A stretch of 62,611 bases of DNA from an uncultured Roseateles sp. (GTDB taxonomy: Bacteria; Pseudomonadota; Gammaproteobacteria; Burkholderiales; Burkholderiaceae_C), in the NCBI RefSeq assembly GCF_945956965.1, contig NZ_CAMFJS010000029.1:1-62611 (forward strand). Direction: 5' to 3'. Of this stretch, positions 1-9,237 are shown piece by piece. Positions within the stretch are counted from its first letter, which is position 1. Each line of letters begins with the position of its first letter. Under the pieces are notes generated by a model that saw only the letters and a program-made list of their open reading frames with translations, did not search any database and had not been told where the DNA came from. The position numbers and the translations under genes were made by a program.

Positions 1-357
1 CAGCGCGCCACAGGCAATGATGCCGCCCAGTGCCACAGCAATATTGGCGTTAGGTCCACTGCCACCGTAACCGCTGGCGGCAATCACCACGCCGATGAAG
101 GCAAAGCTTGAGCCCAGATAGCTGGGCACCCGCCCGCCCACCAGCACAAAGAAGATCAGCGTGCCAATGCCGCTCATCAGCACCGCCACATTGGGGTCAA
201 AGCCCATTAGCAGCGGCGCCAGCACGGTCACGCCAAACATGGCGATCACATGCTGCACGCCCATGGCCAGGGTCTGGCCCCAGGGCAGACGCTCATCGGG
301 GGCCACGGCACGCGCGTCGCTGGGCGCGACCTCACGCCATTTCGGGAAGTAGCTCAT
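1..357 (-). CDS. uraA: Uracil permease-like NCS2 transporter, N-terminal part
   Basis: This is the first ~119 residues of a nucleobase:cation symporter-2 (UraA/solute carrier 23) family inner-membrane transporter; the gene runs off the left edge. The N-terminus has the family pattern of a short cytoplasmic lead followed by LPWGQTLAMGVQHVIAMFG, then a second helix containing PLLMGFDP and a loop GGRVPSYLGSSFAFIG. The known family role is proton-coupled uptake of uracil or another nucleobase. The start ATG lies only 16 nt after the stop of the preceding membrane protein gene, with an AAGGA a little upstream, so cotranscription is possible. The exact substrate cannot be fixed from the fragment. 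Confidence 0.85.
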   Translation of the reverse strand, partial: MSYFPKWREVAPSDARAVAPDERLPWGQTLAMGVQHVIAMFGVTVLAPLLMGFDPNVAVLMSGIGTLIFFVLVGGRVPSYLGSSFAFIGVVIAASGYGGSGPNANIAVALGGIIACGAL

Positions 358-373
358 CGGGTGATTCCTTGAA

Positions 374-2077
374 TTAGATGGCTGGCAGTGTAGTGAAGTG
401 CGAGCCCTTGGGCCGCGATTCGCGGCCGCCTGCGTCCGCAGCCACCGACAGCAGGCGCGTGAACAGGTCCGCGGCCAAGCTGCCCTCTTCTTCGCTCAAA
501 CGCTGCAAGGCGGCGGGTTGCTGGCCGGCTTCACGCAGCAGAAGGTCCACATGCAGCCAATCGGTGTCCCGGCCACCCACCGCCACCACGCGGTGCAGCA
601 AGCCCAGCTGGGCCAGCTGCTTGATCTCAAAGCCGGTGCCGGCGCGATGCTTGGTCATGCCACGAAGATCCAACACGATGGCAGCGCTGCACTGCATCAG
701 CTGCACCACCGTGGCCTGCCAGGCGGTGTTGAAGCAGAACACTTCGTTGATGCGATAACGGCCTTCTTTGTCGGGCTGGGTGAGCAGGCGGGCCTGCAAC
801 TCGCCGCGGCTGATGCCGGTGGGCAGAAACAGCTCGTGCAAGCGGTTGGCCAGGAACTTCATCAGCTCGTAGGGGTCGACATTCATGGCCACCATGTCCG
901 GCCCGCCGATTTGATGCACGGCCCCCACAAAACGCCAGCGCCCCTGCAAGAGGTCCAGCAAATCATGCCGGCGGCTGTCTGAAGAAAACACCCGCAGCAT
1001 CAGGAGCTGCGGGCCCTGGCCGAGGTCGGGCTTGGGGCCCAGTGCCAGGGCATAGCTGGCGACGGTGCCCCCCAGCCACGCCAGCAGCAAGGCGGCCCCG
1101 CCGCCAGGGCTGGGGTTGAATTCGGTGGCATAGGCGGCGCTCAGGATCGCGGCCCAGACCACCAGGGTGTAGAGGCTGATCAGCGAGACCTCGCTGAGCC
1201 ATCCCCGCTCCAGCACACGCACCACCAAGGCCAAGGCGGCAAAGCCCGCCCAAGCCGCCAGCAGCATCAGCAGACTGTTCGACAAGGCCCCCAGCAGCTG
1301 CCGCCCATTGCCCGCCTGGGGGTTGGCCAAATCGGCCCAGCATGAGCCCAGCTGCGACTGCAGCAGGACGAGCAGGGCACCCGCGACGAAGAAGCCGCTG
1401 AGCACAATGATGAAGAGCGGCAAGACCTGGCCCCGCAGGCTGCGATGCAGGCACACAAAATACATGGCCCCGACGAGCAAGCCCAACAAGAATGCCTCAC
1501 CGGCGGAGGTGTCTTGCGCCTCGGCCGCATTCGCGGGCCACGCCGCCCAGCACACCAAGGCTGCCAACACGCAGCTGCTCAGCCCCAAGCCGGGCAGCCG
1601 CCAGCGCTGGCCGGCAGGCCAATTGGCTTGCATTGCGCCCAAGCCCACCAAGGCGACAAGGACAAGGAAACCCAGCGCATCCGCCAAGGACAACCCAGCG
1701 CGCCCGAACAAGAGAAACAGCCCAGGCAAAGCCACCCAGGCAACCCACGCGGCCAGCGAGGCCCGTTGTATGCGGCGCTCGCGCTGGGCAGCCCGCGCCG
1801 CAAGGCCTGCGGCATTCTGAGCCCCAAGCTTATGCGCAGGGACTGGCTCAGACTCGGACTCAGAGTCAGCTGAAGCGGGCGCATCGGCCCCTGCCACGCC
1901 AAGCTGGTTCAGCCCCATCAGGCGGCTGACCTTTTGGCGATAGCGGCGGCGCATCAGCGGCGCCAGCAGCGCCGCGGTGATCAAGGCGAAGAACAGGCCG
2001 CCAATCGTCAACTCCATGACGGAGGTGTCCAGCAACTTCTCGGAGGGCGGCAAGGGCTTGCAGGCTGAAAAAATCAT
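374..2077 (-). CDS. Multi-pass membrane protein with cytoplasmic C-terminal domain, unknown function
   Basis: A predicted 567-residue protein. The start ATG overlaps the stop of the upstream small gene (ATGA), which argues for this start over a longer reading. It has one N-terminal hydrophobic segment (about residues 20-40), a polar Ser/Glu-rich linker, then roughly eight hydrophobic segments up to about residue 350. The last ~200 residues are soluble and contain RVFSSDSRRHDLL, DLLQGRWRFVGAVHQIGG and AAIVLDLRGM. That DLRG strand followed by a 'FEIKQLA' helix gives the impression of a TIR- or deoxyribosyltransferase-like alpha/beta fold, but this is inference from pattern only. It probably works with the 103-residue protein encoded just upstream. 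No specific function can be assigned. Confidence 0.75.
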   Translation of the reverse strand: MIFSACKPLPPSEKLLDTSVMELTIGGLFFALITAALLAPLMRRRYRQKVSRLMGLNQLGVAGADAPASADSESESEPVPAHKLGAQNAAGLAARAAQRERRIQRASLAAWVAWVALPGLFLLFGRAGLSLADALGFLVLVALVGLGAMQANWPAGQRWRLPGLGLSSCVLAALVCWAAWPANAAEAQDTSAGEAFLLGLLVGAMYFVCLHRSLRGQVLPLFIIVLSGFFVAGALLVLLQSQLGSCWADLANPQAGNGRQLLGALSNSLLMLLAAWAGFAALALVVRVLERGWLSEVSLISLYTLVVWAAILSAAYATEFNPSPGGGAALLLAWLGGTVASYALALGPKPDLGQGPQLLMLRVFSSDSRRHDLLDLLQGRWRFVGAVHQIGGPDMVAMNVDPYELMKFLANRLHELFLPTGISRGELQARLLTQPDKEGRYRINEVFCFNTAWQATVVQLMQCSAAIVLDLRGMTKHRAGTGFEIKQLAQLGLLHRVVAVGGRDTDWLHVDLLLREAGQQPAALQRLSEEEGSLAADLFTRLLSVAADAGGRESRPKGSHFTTLPAI

Positions 2078-2385
2078 GGCCCGCCCTCCTCGGCCACCTT
2101 GACCCAGGCATGGCGATCCAGATACCAGCGATAGCAGCGGCTGGTCACCGCACCGATCAACAGCGCTTGCAGCAACCAGAGCAGCCCAGCCACCTCGACC
2201 GACCAGATCGACTGGGAAAAAAGCACCGTCGCCGTGGGCAGCAAGACCGCGAGCAGTACGGCCCAGGCCTTGAAGCCATGGAGTAGCAGCCACAGCGGCA
2301 GCATGAAGGCGGCCACCCAGGAATAGCCACTCTCATGCAGCGCGGTGCGGCCACTGGGATGTCGGTACAGACTCAACTTGCTCAA
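2074..2385 (-). CDS. Small DUF2628-like membrane protein
   Basis: A predicted 103-residue protein with two or three hydrophobic helices. The pattern YRHPSGRTALHESGYSWVAA followed by a long hydrophobic segment fits DUF2628-type proteins, in which a short polar N-terminus precedes a W-rich membrane helix. I chose a TTG start at 2385 because it lies downstream of the ntrC stop and has a GGGAGG upstream; a longer in-frame reading would overlap the ntrC 3' end. The stop overlaps the start of the larger membrane protein gene by 4 nt, so the two are probably translationally coupled. Function unknown. Confidence 0.6.
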   Translation of the reverse strand: MSKLSLYRHPSGRTALHESGYSWVAAFMLPLWLLLHGFKAWAVLLAVLLPTATVLFSQSIWSVEVAGLLWLLQALLIGAVTSRCYRWYLDRHAWVKVAEEGGP

Positions 2386-2434
2386 TCCGCCCAGCCTCCC
2401 CTGCGTCAATGGCGCGGCACTGCCGCGCGGGCGC

Positions 2435-3955
2435 TCACACGTCCAAGTCCAGCTCTTGAATCTTGCGAGTGATGGTGTTGCGGCCAATGCCCAGCTTTTG
2501 TGCGGCCTCGATGCGGCGGCCGCGCGTCACGTCGAGCGCCGTGAGGATGAGGCTAGCTTCGAAGCGGCGCGTCAGCAAGTCCCAAACGTCCGGTTCACCC
2601 GCACTGAGCAGGCGGCGGGCCTCACGCGCCATTTCGGCCACCCAGGCATCGGGCCCGGCACCGAAGCTGGGCAGGAGATTGGCGCCAGGCACCAAGCCGG
2701 GGCTTGCGCTGGCAGCGGCCACTGTGCCTGCGCCAGCGGCTGCCAGGCCTTCAGATTCGGCGTTAGCACCGCCGACTCCGGCGGCGCGCGGCTGCAAGCC
2801 CTCGCCGGCCAGCAACTCGGGCGGAAGGTCCTTGGCTTCAATCATCTGGCTGGGCGCCATCACGCTCAGCCAATGGCAGATGTTTTCCAGCTGACGCACA
2901 TTGCCGGGGTAGCTGAACTCGCTCAGACGCGCCAGCGCGGCTTCGCTCAGGCGCTTGGGCTCCACGCCCAGCTCGGTGGCGCTGCGCTGCAGGAAGAAGC
3001 GCGCCAGCACGGGCACGTCTTCGCTGCGTTCACGCAAGGCCGGCAGGCGCAGGCGGATGACGTTGAGGCGGTGGAACAAGTCCTCCCGGAACACGCCTTG
3101 GCGCACCCGCTCTTCCAGATTCTGGTGGGTGGCGGCAATCACCCGTACATTGGCACGCATGGGGCTGTGGCCGCCGACGCGGTAGAACTGGCCGTCCGAC
3201 AACACGCGCAACAAGCGGGTTTGCAGGTCCAGCGGCATATCGCCGATTTCATCCAGGAACAAGGTGCCGCCATCGGCTTGCTCGAAGCGGCCACGGCGGC
3301 TGGCCTGCGCGCCGGTGAAAGCACCGCGCTCATGACCGAACAGTTCAGATTCCAGCAAATCCTTCGGGATCGCCGCCGTATTGATGGCCACGAAAGGGCC
3401 ATCCGCCCGCGGGCTGTGCTTGTGGAGGGCGCGCGCCACCAGCTCTTTACCGGAGCCGGACTCGCCGGTGATCATCACCGTGACATTGCTCTGGCTGAGC
3501 CGGCCGATGGCGCGGAACACGTCCTGCATGGCCGGCGCCTGACCCAGCATTTCGGGCAGCTGGGCGGCGGCCTCTTCGGCCACGGCTTCGCGCTGACTTT
3601 CTTCTTGCGCGCGGCGGATCAGCTCCACCGCTCGCGGCAGGTCAAAAGGCTTGGGCAGGTATTCAAACGCGCCGCCTTGGAAGGCGGACACGGCGCTGTC
3701 CAGATCGGAGTAGGCCGTCATGATGATGACCGGCAGCAGCGGCAGCTTGGCCTTGACCTTGGCCAGCAGGTCGAGCCCCGAGCCGCCGGGCATGCGGATA
3801 TCGGACACCAGCACTTGCGGGCTGTCCTGCTCCAGAGCGGCCAGCAAATCGCGGGCGTTGCTGAAGGTGCGCACCGGCAAGCCCTCGCGGCTCAGCGCCT
3901 TCTCAAGCACAAAGCGGATGGAGTGGTCGTCGTCAACAACCCAGATGGATTTCAT
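2435..3955 (-). CDS. ntrC: Nitrogen regulation response regulator NtrC
   Basis: A predicted 506-residue sigma-54-dependent activator (NtrC/GlnG). The receiver domain occupies residues 1-120 with phospho-acceptor D52 in VSDIRMP. The AAA+ domain has Walker A GESGSGKE at 164-171 and the sigma-54 contact loop GAFTGA at 211-216. A Fis-type helix-turn-helix ends the protein (ITRKIQEL). Between AAA+ and HTH there is an Ala/Gly/Pro-rich linker of about 60 residues that makes it longer than E. coli NtrC (469 residues). It is encoded 41 nt downstream of ntrB and should activate nitrogen-limitation promoters such as the one found upstream of glnA. Confidence 0.97.
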   Translation of the reverse strand: MKSIWVVDDDHSIRFVLEKALSREGLPVRTFSNARDLLAALEQDSPQVLVSDIRMPGGSGLDLLAKVKAKLPLLPVIIMTAYSDLDSAVSAFQGGAFEYLPKPFDLPRAVELIRRAQEESQREAVAEEAAAQLPEMLGQAPAMQDVFRAIGRLSQSNVTVMITGESGSGKELVARALHKHSPRADGPFVAINTAAIPKDLLESELFGHERGAFTGAQASRRGRFEQADGGTLFLDEIGDMPLDLQTRLLRVLSDGQFYRVGGHSPMRANVRVIAATHQNLEERVRQGVFREDLFHRLNVIRLRLPALRERSEDVPVLARFFLQRSATELGVEPKRLSEAALARLSEFSYPGNVRQLENICHWLSVMAPSQMIEAKDLPPELLAGEGLQPRAAGVGGANAESEGLAAAGAGTVAAASASPGLVPGANLLPSFGAGPDAWVAEMAREARRLLSAGEPDVWDLLTRRFEASLILTALDVTRGRRIEAAQKLGIGRNTITRKIQELDLDV

Positions 3956-3996
3956 GCGGTGTGTTCCCTGTGCGGATCAAAGCAGATCGGGTCGGA

Positions 3997-5076
3997 TCAA
4001 GGCAATGGCAATGTCATTCGGAAATCGGTCCGGCCCGGCTCGCTTTCGCAGTCCAACATGCCCTGGTGTTGTTGGGCAATGGTCTGCGCCAGCGTGAGGC
4101 CGAGGCCGGAGCCGCCTTCACGCCCTGACACCAGGGGGAAGAAGATGCGATCCCGAATCTCGACCGGTATGCCAGGGCCGTTATCCTCCACATGCAATTC
4201 CAATGCCAAGCGCCAACGCTGCTTGCCGATGGTGACCTGACGAGCCACCCGGGTCCGCAAAAAGATGCAGGCGTCGCCCGCTTGGATACGCGCTTGCAGG
4301 GCTTGCGCCGCGTTCTGCACGATATTGAGCACCGCTTGAATCAGCTGCTCCCGGTCACCGCGAAAGTCGGGCAGCGAGGTGTCGTAATCGCGTTGTACCT
4401 TGAGCCCGCGCGGGTACTCGACCAAGATCAGCGAGCGCACCCGCTCGCAGACCTCATGGATGTTCACATCACCCACCACCTGCGCGTGGCGGTGTGGCGC
4501 CAGCAAGCGGTCCACCAGGGACTGCAGGCGATCCACCTCGTGGATGATGACCTGGGTGTATTCCTGCAGCTCGGGCTGCAAGTCCATGGCCAGCAGCTGC
4601 GCCGCGCCGCGGATGCCGCCCAGCGGGTTCTTGATCTCATGGGCCAGATTGCGGGTCAGCTCCTTGGTGGCTTGCACCTGGTCGAAGCTGCGCTCCTCGC
4701 GCTCTTGGCGGTTTTGCTGGGCGTTCTCGATCAGCTCGACCAGGATCAAATCGTCAAACTCGGTTTGCGAGACGATCACATGCACAGGCAGGTCCTCCAC
4801 CGTGAAGCCGGGGCCGCTGGGTCGCGTGCCACGGCGCAGCACGGCATCAAAGCGGCTGCTGGAGTAGCTGTTGCGGGCGAGGCCCTGCACGGCATCGCGC
4901 AGGCGGCCGGCGTCAACAAACCAGTCGTACAACTGGCTGCGTTGCACGGCGCGGCGCGACAAGCGCATGGCGTTCTCGAACGCGGCATTGGCGAACAGGC
5001 ATTCGCCATCGGGCTGCACCACCGCCACCATGGTGGCCAGGGTGTCAAAAGCTTCGAAATTAGGGCTGTGGGTCAT
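3997..5076 (-). CDS. ntrB: Nitrogen regulation sensor histidine kinase NtrB
   Basis: A predicted 359-residue cytoplasmic kinase/phosphatase. An N-terminal PAS domain (residues ~10-115) is followed by the HisKA helix with H146 in NLAHEIKNPLGG, and the HATPase domain has N-box QNAAQAL, G1 DNGPGIP and G2 GGSGLGL. No membrane helices are present, as expected for the family. It phosphorylates NtrC (next gene downstream), with its kinase/phosphatase balance set by PII protein. It lies 28 nt downstream of a small secreted-protein gene, so the two-component pair may be transcribed with it. Confidence 0.96.
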   Translation of the reverse strand: MTHSPNFEAFDTLATMVAVVQPDGECLFANAAFENAMRLSRRAVQRSQLYDWFVDAGRLRDAVQGLARNSYSSSRFDAVLRRGTRPSGPGFTVEDLPVHVIVSQTEFDDLILVELIENAQQNRQEREERSFDQVQATKELTRNLAHEIKNPLGGIRGAAQLLAMDLQPELQEYTQVIIHEVDRLQSLVDRLLAPHRHAQVVGDVNIHEVCERVRSLILVEYPRGLKVQRDYDTSLPDFRGDREQLIQAVLNIVQNAAQALQARIQAGDACIFLRTRVARQVTIGKQRWRLALELHVEDNGPGIPVEIRDRIFFPLVSGREGGSGLGLTLAQTIAQQHQGMLDCESEPGRTDFRMTLPLP

Positions 5077-5104
5077 GGGGAGGTGGCCGGCCCAAAGGTC
5101 AAAC

Positions 5105-5620
5105 TCAGGGCAGCTTGCTGATCTCTCGTTTCAGGGCCTGAACATCACTCTCTTGCCGGCTGACATTGGCCTTGAGTTCCAGCATGCGGTCCAGATAGCG
5201 CTGGTAATTGCGCTCGTCGCCGCGCCGCTCGGAGTTGCTGGCCAATTCGCGCTGGGCAGCGGCCAAGCGTTCTTCGGCTTCGCGCAACTCGGTCTCCAGC
5301 ACGCGGCGGCGTTCACCGTCACGGCTGCGTTGCTGGCTGGGTTCAACACGCTGCGCTTCGGAGCCGGCACTGGCGGCACTTGGCGCCGCAGTGCTGCCGC
5401 CGCCAGGCTTGGGCTTGCTGGACTGCATCACCGTGATGGGCGTGCCTTCGATGGTGCGGCAACCCTGCGCCGCCGCCTCCTTGGCCGACAGCGCATCGGT
5501 GTAGAGCACGGGCGGGCCGGGGCAGCGGTAGACCGGCGCACCCGACTGGGCCTGCGCATGGGCGGCAGCAGCCACCAAGGCGGTGGCCAGGCAATTCTGC
5601 AAAGCGGATCGAATCAGCAT
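5105..5620 (-). CDS. Small secreted coiled-coil protein (DUF4124-like)
   Basis: A predicted 171-residue protein with a Sec signal peptide (MLIRSALQN, then a hydrophobic core ending AHAQAQ). The mature N-terminus has APVYRCPGPPVLYTDALS with paired cysteines (a second Cys at QGCRTIEG), similar to the short DUF4124 fold. The C-terminal half is strongly charged and helical (ELREAEERLAAAQREL and onward), probably a coiled coil. I start at MLIRS because the upstream in-frame residues are not signal-peptide-like. It is probably periplasmic. It sits between glnA and ntrB on the same strand; its link to nitrogen control is positional only. Confidence 0.75.
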   Translation of the reverse strand: MLIRSALQNCLATALVAAAAHAQAQSGAPVYRCPGPPVLYTDALSAKEAAAQGCRTIEGTPITVMQSSKPKPGGGSTAAPSAASAGSEAQRVEPSQQRSRDGERRRVLETELREAEERLAAAQRELASNSERRGDERNYQRYLDRMLELKANVSRQESDVQALKREISKLP

Positions 5621-5707
5621 GGCGCGATTGTGGACTAAGAACTTGCCCGCCAATAGCCGGGGTCGGCTGGCGGACGCTTTGACCGCAGGGCTGCGTTACA
5701 AATCCTC

Positions 5708-5727
5708 GCGATACCTCTGGGTATCGC
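5708..5727. repeat. Extragenic palindrome
   Basis: A perfect 8-bp stem (GCGATACC / GGTATCGC) with a TCTG loop sits in the 270-nt gap between glnA and the secreted-protein gene. The surrounding sequence continues with degenerate inverted segments but has no T-tract on either strand, so it is not an obvious terminator. It may be a dispersed repetitive palindromic element. Confidence 0.4.
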
Positions 5728-5834
5728 TGCGGTTTGCGCCTTGCCCTGCAATCAAAATCGTCTCGCCATCCTCAGCCCCGCTATTGACGGACAAGTTCTG
5801 AGTTATTCAGCGGCAATGGGAGGAAGACAGGCAC

Positions 5835-5858
5835 AAAAAAGGGCAACCGAAGTTGCCC
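5835..5858 (-). terminator. Rho-independent terminator of glnA
   Basis: On the minus strand GGGCAAC-TTCG-GTTGCCC is followed directly by TTTTTT, a 7-bp stem with the very stable UUCG loop. It lies 33 nt after the glnA stop, so glnA is largely separated from the ntrBC genes downstream. Confidence 0.92.
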
Positions 5859-5890
5859 CCCTTGTTCAGCTCAGGCGAGCCGCACGCGGT

Positions 5891-7306
5891 TTACAGCGTG
5901 TAGTACATGTCGAACTCGACCGGATGGGTCGTCATGCGCATGCGCGTGACTTCTTGCATCTTGAGTTCGATGTAAGCATCGATGTAGCTGTCGGTGAACA
6001 CGCCACCCTTGGTCAGGAAGGCACGGTCCTTGTCCAGATACTCCAGCGCTTGTTCCAGGCTGTGGCAAACGGTAGGCACCAGTGCGTCCTCTTCGGGCGG
6101 CAGATGGTACAGATCCTTGGTGGCGGCTTCGCCCGGATGGATCTTGTTTTCCACGCCGTCCAAACCAGCCATCAGCAGGGCCGAGAAGCCCAGGTAGGGG
6201 TTCATCAGTGGATCGGGGAAGCGTGCTTCGATACGGCGACCCTTGGGGTTAGCCACGAAGGGGATACGGATCGATGCCGAGCGGTTGCGGGCCGAGTAAG
6301 CCAGCTTGACCGGGGCTTCGTAGCCAGGCACCAGACGCTTGTACGAGTTCGTACCGGGGTTGGTGATGGCGTTCAGCGCACGAGCGTGCTTGATGATGCC
6401 GCCGATGTAGTACAGGGCGAACTCGCTCAGGCCACCGTAGCCGTCGCCGGCGAACAGGTTCTTGCCGTCCTTCCAGACCGACTGGTGCACGTGCATGCCG
6501 GAACCGTTGTCACCAACGATGGGCTTGGGCATGAAAGTGGCAGTCTTGCCGTAGGCATGAGCCACGTTCTGGATCACGTACTTTTGCAGCTGTGTCCAGT
6601 CAGCGCGCTCGACCAGCGAGCTGAAACGGGTGCCGATTTCCATCTGGCCAGCATTCGCCACTTCGTGGTGATGCACTTCAACCGGGATGCCCAGTTGTTC
6701 CAGGATCAGGCTCATTTCCGAGCGCATGTCTTGGCCCGAATCAACCGGAGGCACGGGGAAGTAACCACCCTTGACGCTCGGGCGATAGCCGGAGTTGCCG
6801 TGGTCGTATTCCTTGCCGGTGTTCCAGGCAGCTTCTTCGGAGTCGATCTTGACGAAGCAACCGGACATGTCGACGTTCCAGCGGATCGAGTCGAACACGA
6901 AGAATTCGGGCTCAGGGCCGAAGAAGGCGGTGTCGCCCAGGCCGGAGGACTTCAGATAGGCTTCGGCGCGCTTGGCCAGCGAACGTGGGTCACGCTCGTA
7001 AGCCTTGCCATCGCTGGGCTCGACCACGTCGCAGCTCATGATCAGCGTCGGCTCTTCGAAGAAGGGGTCGATATTGGCCGTGTTGGGATCGGGCATCAAC
7101 AGCATGTCGGAGGCTTCAATGCCCTTCCAACCGGCAATCGATGAGCCGTCAAACGCGTGGCCAGAGACGAATTTGTCTTCGTCGAAATGCGACACGGGCA
7201 CAGACACATGCTGCTCCTTGCCACGGGTATCGGTGAAGCGGAAGTCAACAAACTTGACTTCGTTTTCCTTCACCATCTTCATCACGTCGGCGACGGTCTT
7301 GGCCAT
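5891..7306 (-). CDS. glnA: Glutamine synthetase type I
   Basis: A predicted 471-residue enzyme, the usual length for proteobacterial GlnA, that makes glutamine from glutamate, ammonia and ATP. It has the N-terminal beta-grasp domain and the catalytic signatures [11 protein letters not shown], the ATP-site region [16 protein letters not shown] and NRSASIRIP. The adenylylation tyrosine lies in LYHLPPEE near residue 398, so post-translational control by GlnE is expected. The start MAKTVADVM is preceded by AGGAG at 6-nt spacing; a TTG one codon upstream is less likely. Transcription should come from the sigma-54 promoter at 7395-7411. Confidence 0.97.
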   Translation of the reverse strand: MAKTVADVMKMVKENEVKFVDFRFTDTRGKEQHVSVPVSHFDEDKFVSGHAFDGSSIAGWKGIEASDMLLMPDPNTANIDPFFEEPTLIMSCDVVEPSDGKAYERDPRSLAKRAEAYLKSSGLGDTAFFGPEPEFFVFDSIRWNVDMSGCFVKIDSEEAAWNTGKEYDHGNSGYRPSVKGGYFPVPPVDSGQDMRSEMSLILEQLGIPVEVHHHEVANAGQMEIGTRFSSLVERADWTQLQKYVIQNVAHAYGKTATFMPKPIVGDNGSGMHVHQSVWKDGKNLFAGDGYGGLSEFALYYIGGIIKHARALNAITNPGTNSYKRLVPGYEAPVKLAYSARNRSASIRIPFVANPKGRRIEARFPDPLMNPYLGFSALLMAGLDGVENKIHPGEAATKDLYHLPPEEDALVPTVCHSLEQALEYLDKDRAFLTKGGVFTDSYIDAYIELKMQEVTRMRMTTHPVEFDMYYTL

Positions 7307-7394
7307 CAATAGCTCCTAGCGGGTAAATCTTGGGTGGGACTCAAAGAAATTGTTCGACAGGCACGTCGGTCAACATGCGCCGTGCTGGGTATTA

Positions 7395-7411
7395 AGCAGT
7401 TTGCGTGCCAG
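7395..7411 (-). promoter_or_regulatory. Sigma-54 (-24/-12) promoter of glnA
   Basis: The minus strand reads CTGGCACG-CAAA-CTGCT, matching the sigma-54 consensus with GG at -24 and GC at -12 separated by exactly 10 nt. The predicted transcription start is near 7384, giving a leader of about 75-80 nt before the glnA ATG. This fits NtrC-activated expression, with ntrBC 2 kb downstream. I could not identify clear NtrC binding sites upstream. Confidence 0.85.
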
Positions 7412-7533
7412 CACGGTGCACGGCCTCGCGGCCCGGCGCCCAGCGGAATTATGCGGGGATTGCCGGGCCTTGCTCACGCTTTGGTGAAAACAAACTCCCA
7501 GCTCATCCCTGTTTTGGTGCCAGTCGATCGAGC

Positions 7534-8331
7534 TCAACGCACCATTTCAGTGCTGATGGCAGCACCAAAATCGAGCACGCCGGTTTTCAGGGCGGCATAG
7601 GCGGCGTCCATCTGTTCAGGCGCGCCCTTCACGCCCAGTTCGATGTGCCGCCCCCATTGCGGATGGTCAACGCTGGGCAGGCTGAAGACCTTGATGCCAG
7701 CGAACTGCGCCTCCACCGCTTCCATCAGCGGCGTCAGCGAGGCCTCCATGGCCCCCTGCACGATCAAGGAACGCTCTTGCAGCACCACGGCGCGGTGCAG
7801 ATCGGCATGGCGCTCATCCAGCACCCAGGCCATCATGGGATGCGCCATCACCGGGAAGCCGGGCACGAAGTAAACCGTGCCGACCGAGAAGCCAGGGATC
7901 TTGTTGAAGGGGTTGGGGATGATCTGGGCGCCGGCCGGGAACACGCCCATCTGCAAGCGGCGCAGCGTGTCGCCGGCCTCGGGGTCAGGGCTTGCCTGGC
8001 CTTGCTCTTGCGCCATTTGCGTGATGCGCTGCCAGATCAATTCCTTCGCCTCGGGATGCAAAACCAGCTCGGCCCCCAGGGCCGCGGCGGCCGCTTGGCG
8101 GGTGTGATCATCCGGCGTGGCGCCGATGCCGCCGCAGCTGATGATGAGGTCGCCGCTGGCAAAGGCCTGGCGCAAATGCTCGGTGATCTGCGCCGGGTCG
8201 TCGGCCAGGTATTTGGCCCAGTCCAGCTGCATGCCGCGGGCGGCCAGCAGTTGGATGAAAGTGCTCATATGCTTGTCCTGGCGTTTGCCGGACAAGATTT
8301 CGTCACCAATGATGATCAGGCCAACTTTCAT
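7534..8331 (-). CDS. CinA-like molybdopterin-binding domain protein
   Basis: A predicted 265-residue protein of the MoaB/MoeA/CinA N-terminal superfamily (MPT-binding fold). Signatures are MKVGLIIIGDEILSGKR at the N-terminus and SCGGIGATPDDHTR, the classic GG-x-GxTxDD loop. It lacks the C-terminal nicotinamide-nucleotide amidase domain of full CinA. Family members are annotated as competence/damage-inducible or molybdopterin-binding proteins; the reaction of this stand-alone version is not established. Its ATG overlaps the stop of the EI24 gene (ATGA), so it is the last gene of a coupled minus-strand series. Confidence 0.85.
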   Translation of the reverse strand: MKVGLIIIGDEILSGKRQDKHMSTFIQLLAARGMQLDWAKYLADDPAQITEHLRQAFASGDLIISCGGIGATPDDHTRQAAAAALGAELVLHPEAKELIWQRITQMAQEQGQASPDPEAGDTLRRLQMGVFPAGAQIIPNPFNKIPGFSVGTVYFVPGFPVMAHPMMAWVLDERHADLHRAVVLQERSLIVQGAMEASLTPLMEAVEAQFAGIKVFSLPSVDHPQWGRHIELGVKGAPEQMDAAYAALKTGVLDFGAAISTEMVR

Positions 8332-9212
8332 GGGGTTTGCTCCTGCGCTTGAATCACGGGCGGCTGCTCCGCCTCAATCACCACGCCACCCTGCCCGCCC
8401 TGACCACGAGCCATGCGCAGCTCCTGCAAGGCATTGAGCGCATAGTGGATGAACCAGAGGGTGGAGAAGGCAAACACCAGGGTGTAAAGCCAGATCGACA
8501 CCAGCACCAGCAGCGGCGCCAAGGCTACGGCCATCACGCCAAAAGCCCAGATGGCGGCGGGTGCGGCACCCAGAAAACCGGTCACCAGGCCCAGGGTCAT
8601 CATGGGCAGCTTGTGGGCCCGCATCAGCTGGCGGCATTCCTGCGCTGAGGCATGCTCGGCCAGGGCATCGAAAGCGAAGACCTTGTAGCTGAGCCAGCCG
8701 AAGATCAGCGGCGGCACGATCAGGGCCAGGGGCGGAATCAGCCAAAACGGCAGGCTCACCAGCAAGGCGAACAACGCCAGCAGCGAGTGCATCAGCGACC
8801 AGCCCAGCGACTTCCAAAAGGTACCGCCCTGCTTTTTCTCCAGCATAGGAAAGCGCCGCTCGGCCACCAGCTTGATCAAGGTGGGCGTCATCATCAGCGC
8901 CACCAGCAGCAGGCTCAGCACCACGATCACCGGCAAGGCAAATGCCAGAACCAGCAAGGGCGCCAGCGCGCTGCGCAAACCGCTGGCACCGACACTGTCC
9001 AGCCAGCCCAGCAAGGAGTTGATCAGCTGCCAGGACTCCAGCGTGCCACGCATGCCGGTCACCGCGTCTTCCCAGAAGAAATAGCCCAGCCCGAAGGCCA
9101 GCGCGGCTGACAGCAGCAGCGGCAAGAACGACAGGCCGATCACCCGCGGATGCAGGCAGTACGCCGCCGCACGCCAAAAGGCGTCGGCAAGCTGACTCAT
9201 GGACTTGACCAT
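8328..9212 (-). CDS. EI24/CysZ-like integral membrane protein
   Basis: A predicted 294-residue inner-membrane protein of the EI24 (CysZ-like) family. It begins MVKSMSQLADAFWRAAAYCLHP and has four to six hydrophobic segments, including SFLPLLLSAALAFGLGYFFW and LAPLLVLVSIWLYTLVF, with a charged tail. CysZ relatives transport sulfate, but no cys genes are nearby, so the substrate is unknown. The start is uncertain between 9212 and 9200 (MSQLAD); neither has a strong Shine-Dalgarno. It follows the fatty acid hydroxylase gene by 25 nt and overlaps the CinA-like gene by 4 nt. Confidence 0.8.
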   Translation of the reverse strand: MVKSMSQLADAFWRAAAYCLHPRVIGLSFLPLLLSAALAFGLGYFFWEDAVTGMRGTLESWQLINSLLGWLDSVGASGLRSALAPLLVLAFALPVIVVLSLLLVALMMTPTLIKLVAERRFPMLEKKQGGTFWKSLGWSLMHSLLALFALLVSLPFWLIPPLALIVPPLIFGWLSYKVFAFDALAEHASAQECRQLMRAHKLPMMTLGLVTGFLGAAPAAIWAFGVMAVALAPLLVLVSIWLYTLVFAFSTLWFIHYALNALQELRMARGQGGQGGVVIEAEQPPVIQAQEQTP

Positions 9213-9237
9213 TGCTTGATTTCTCTTGTTTAGCCGT

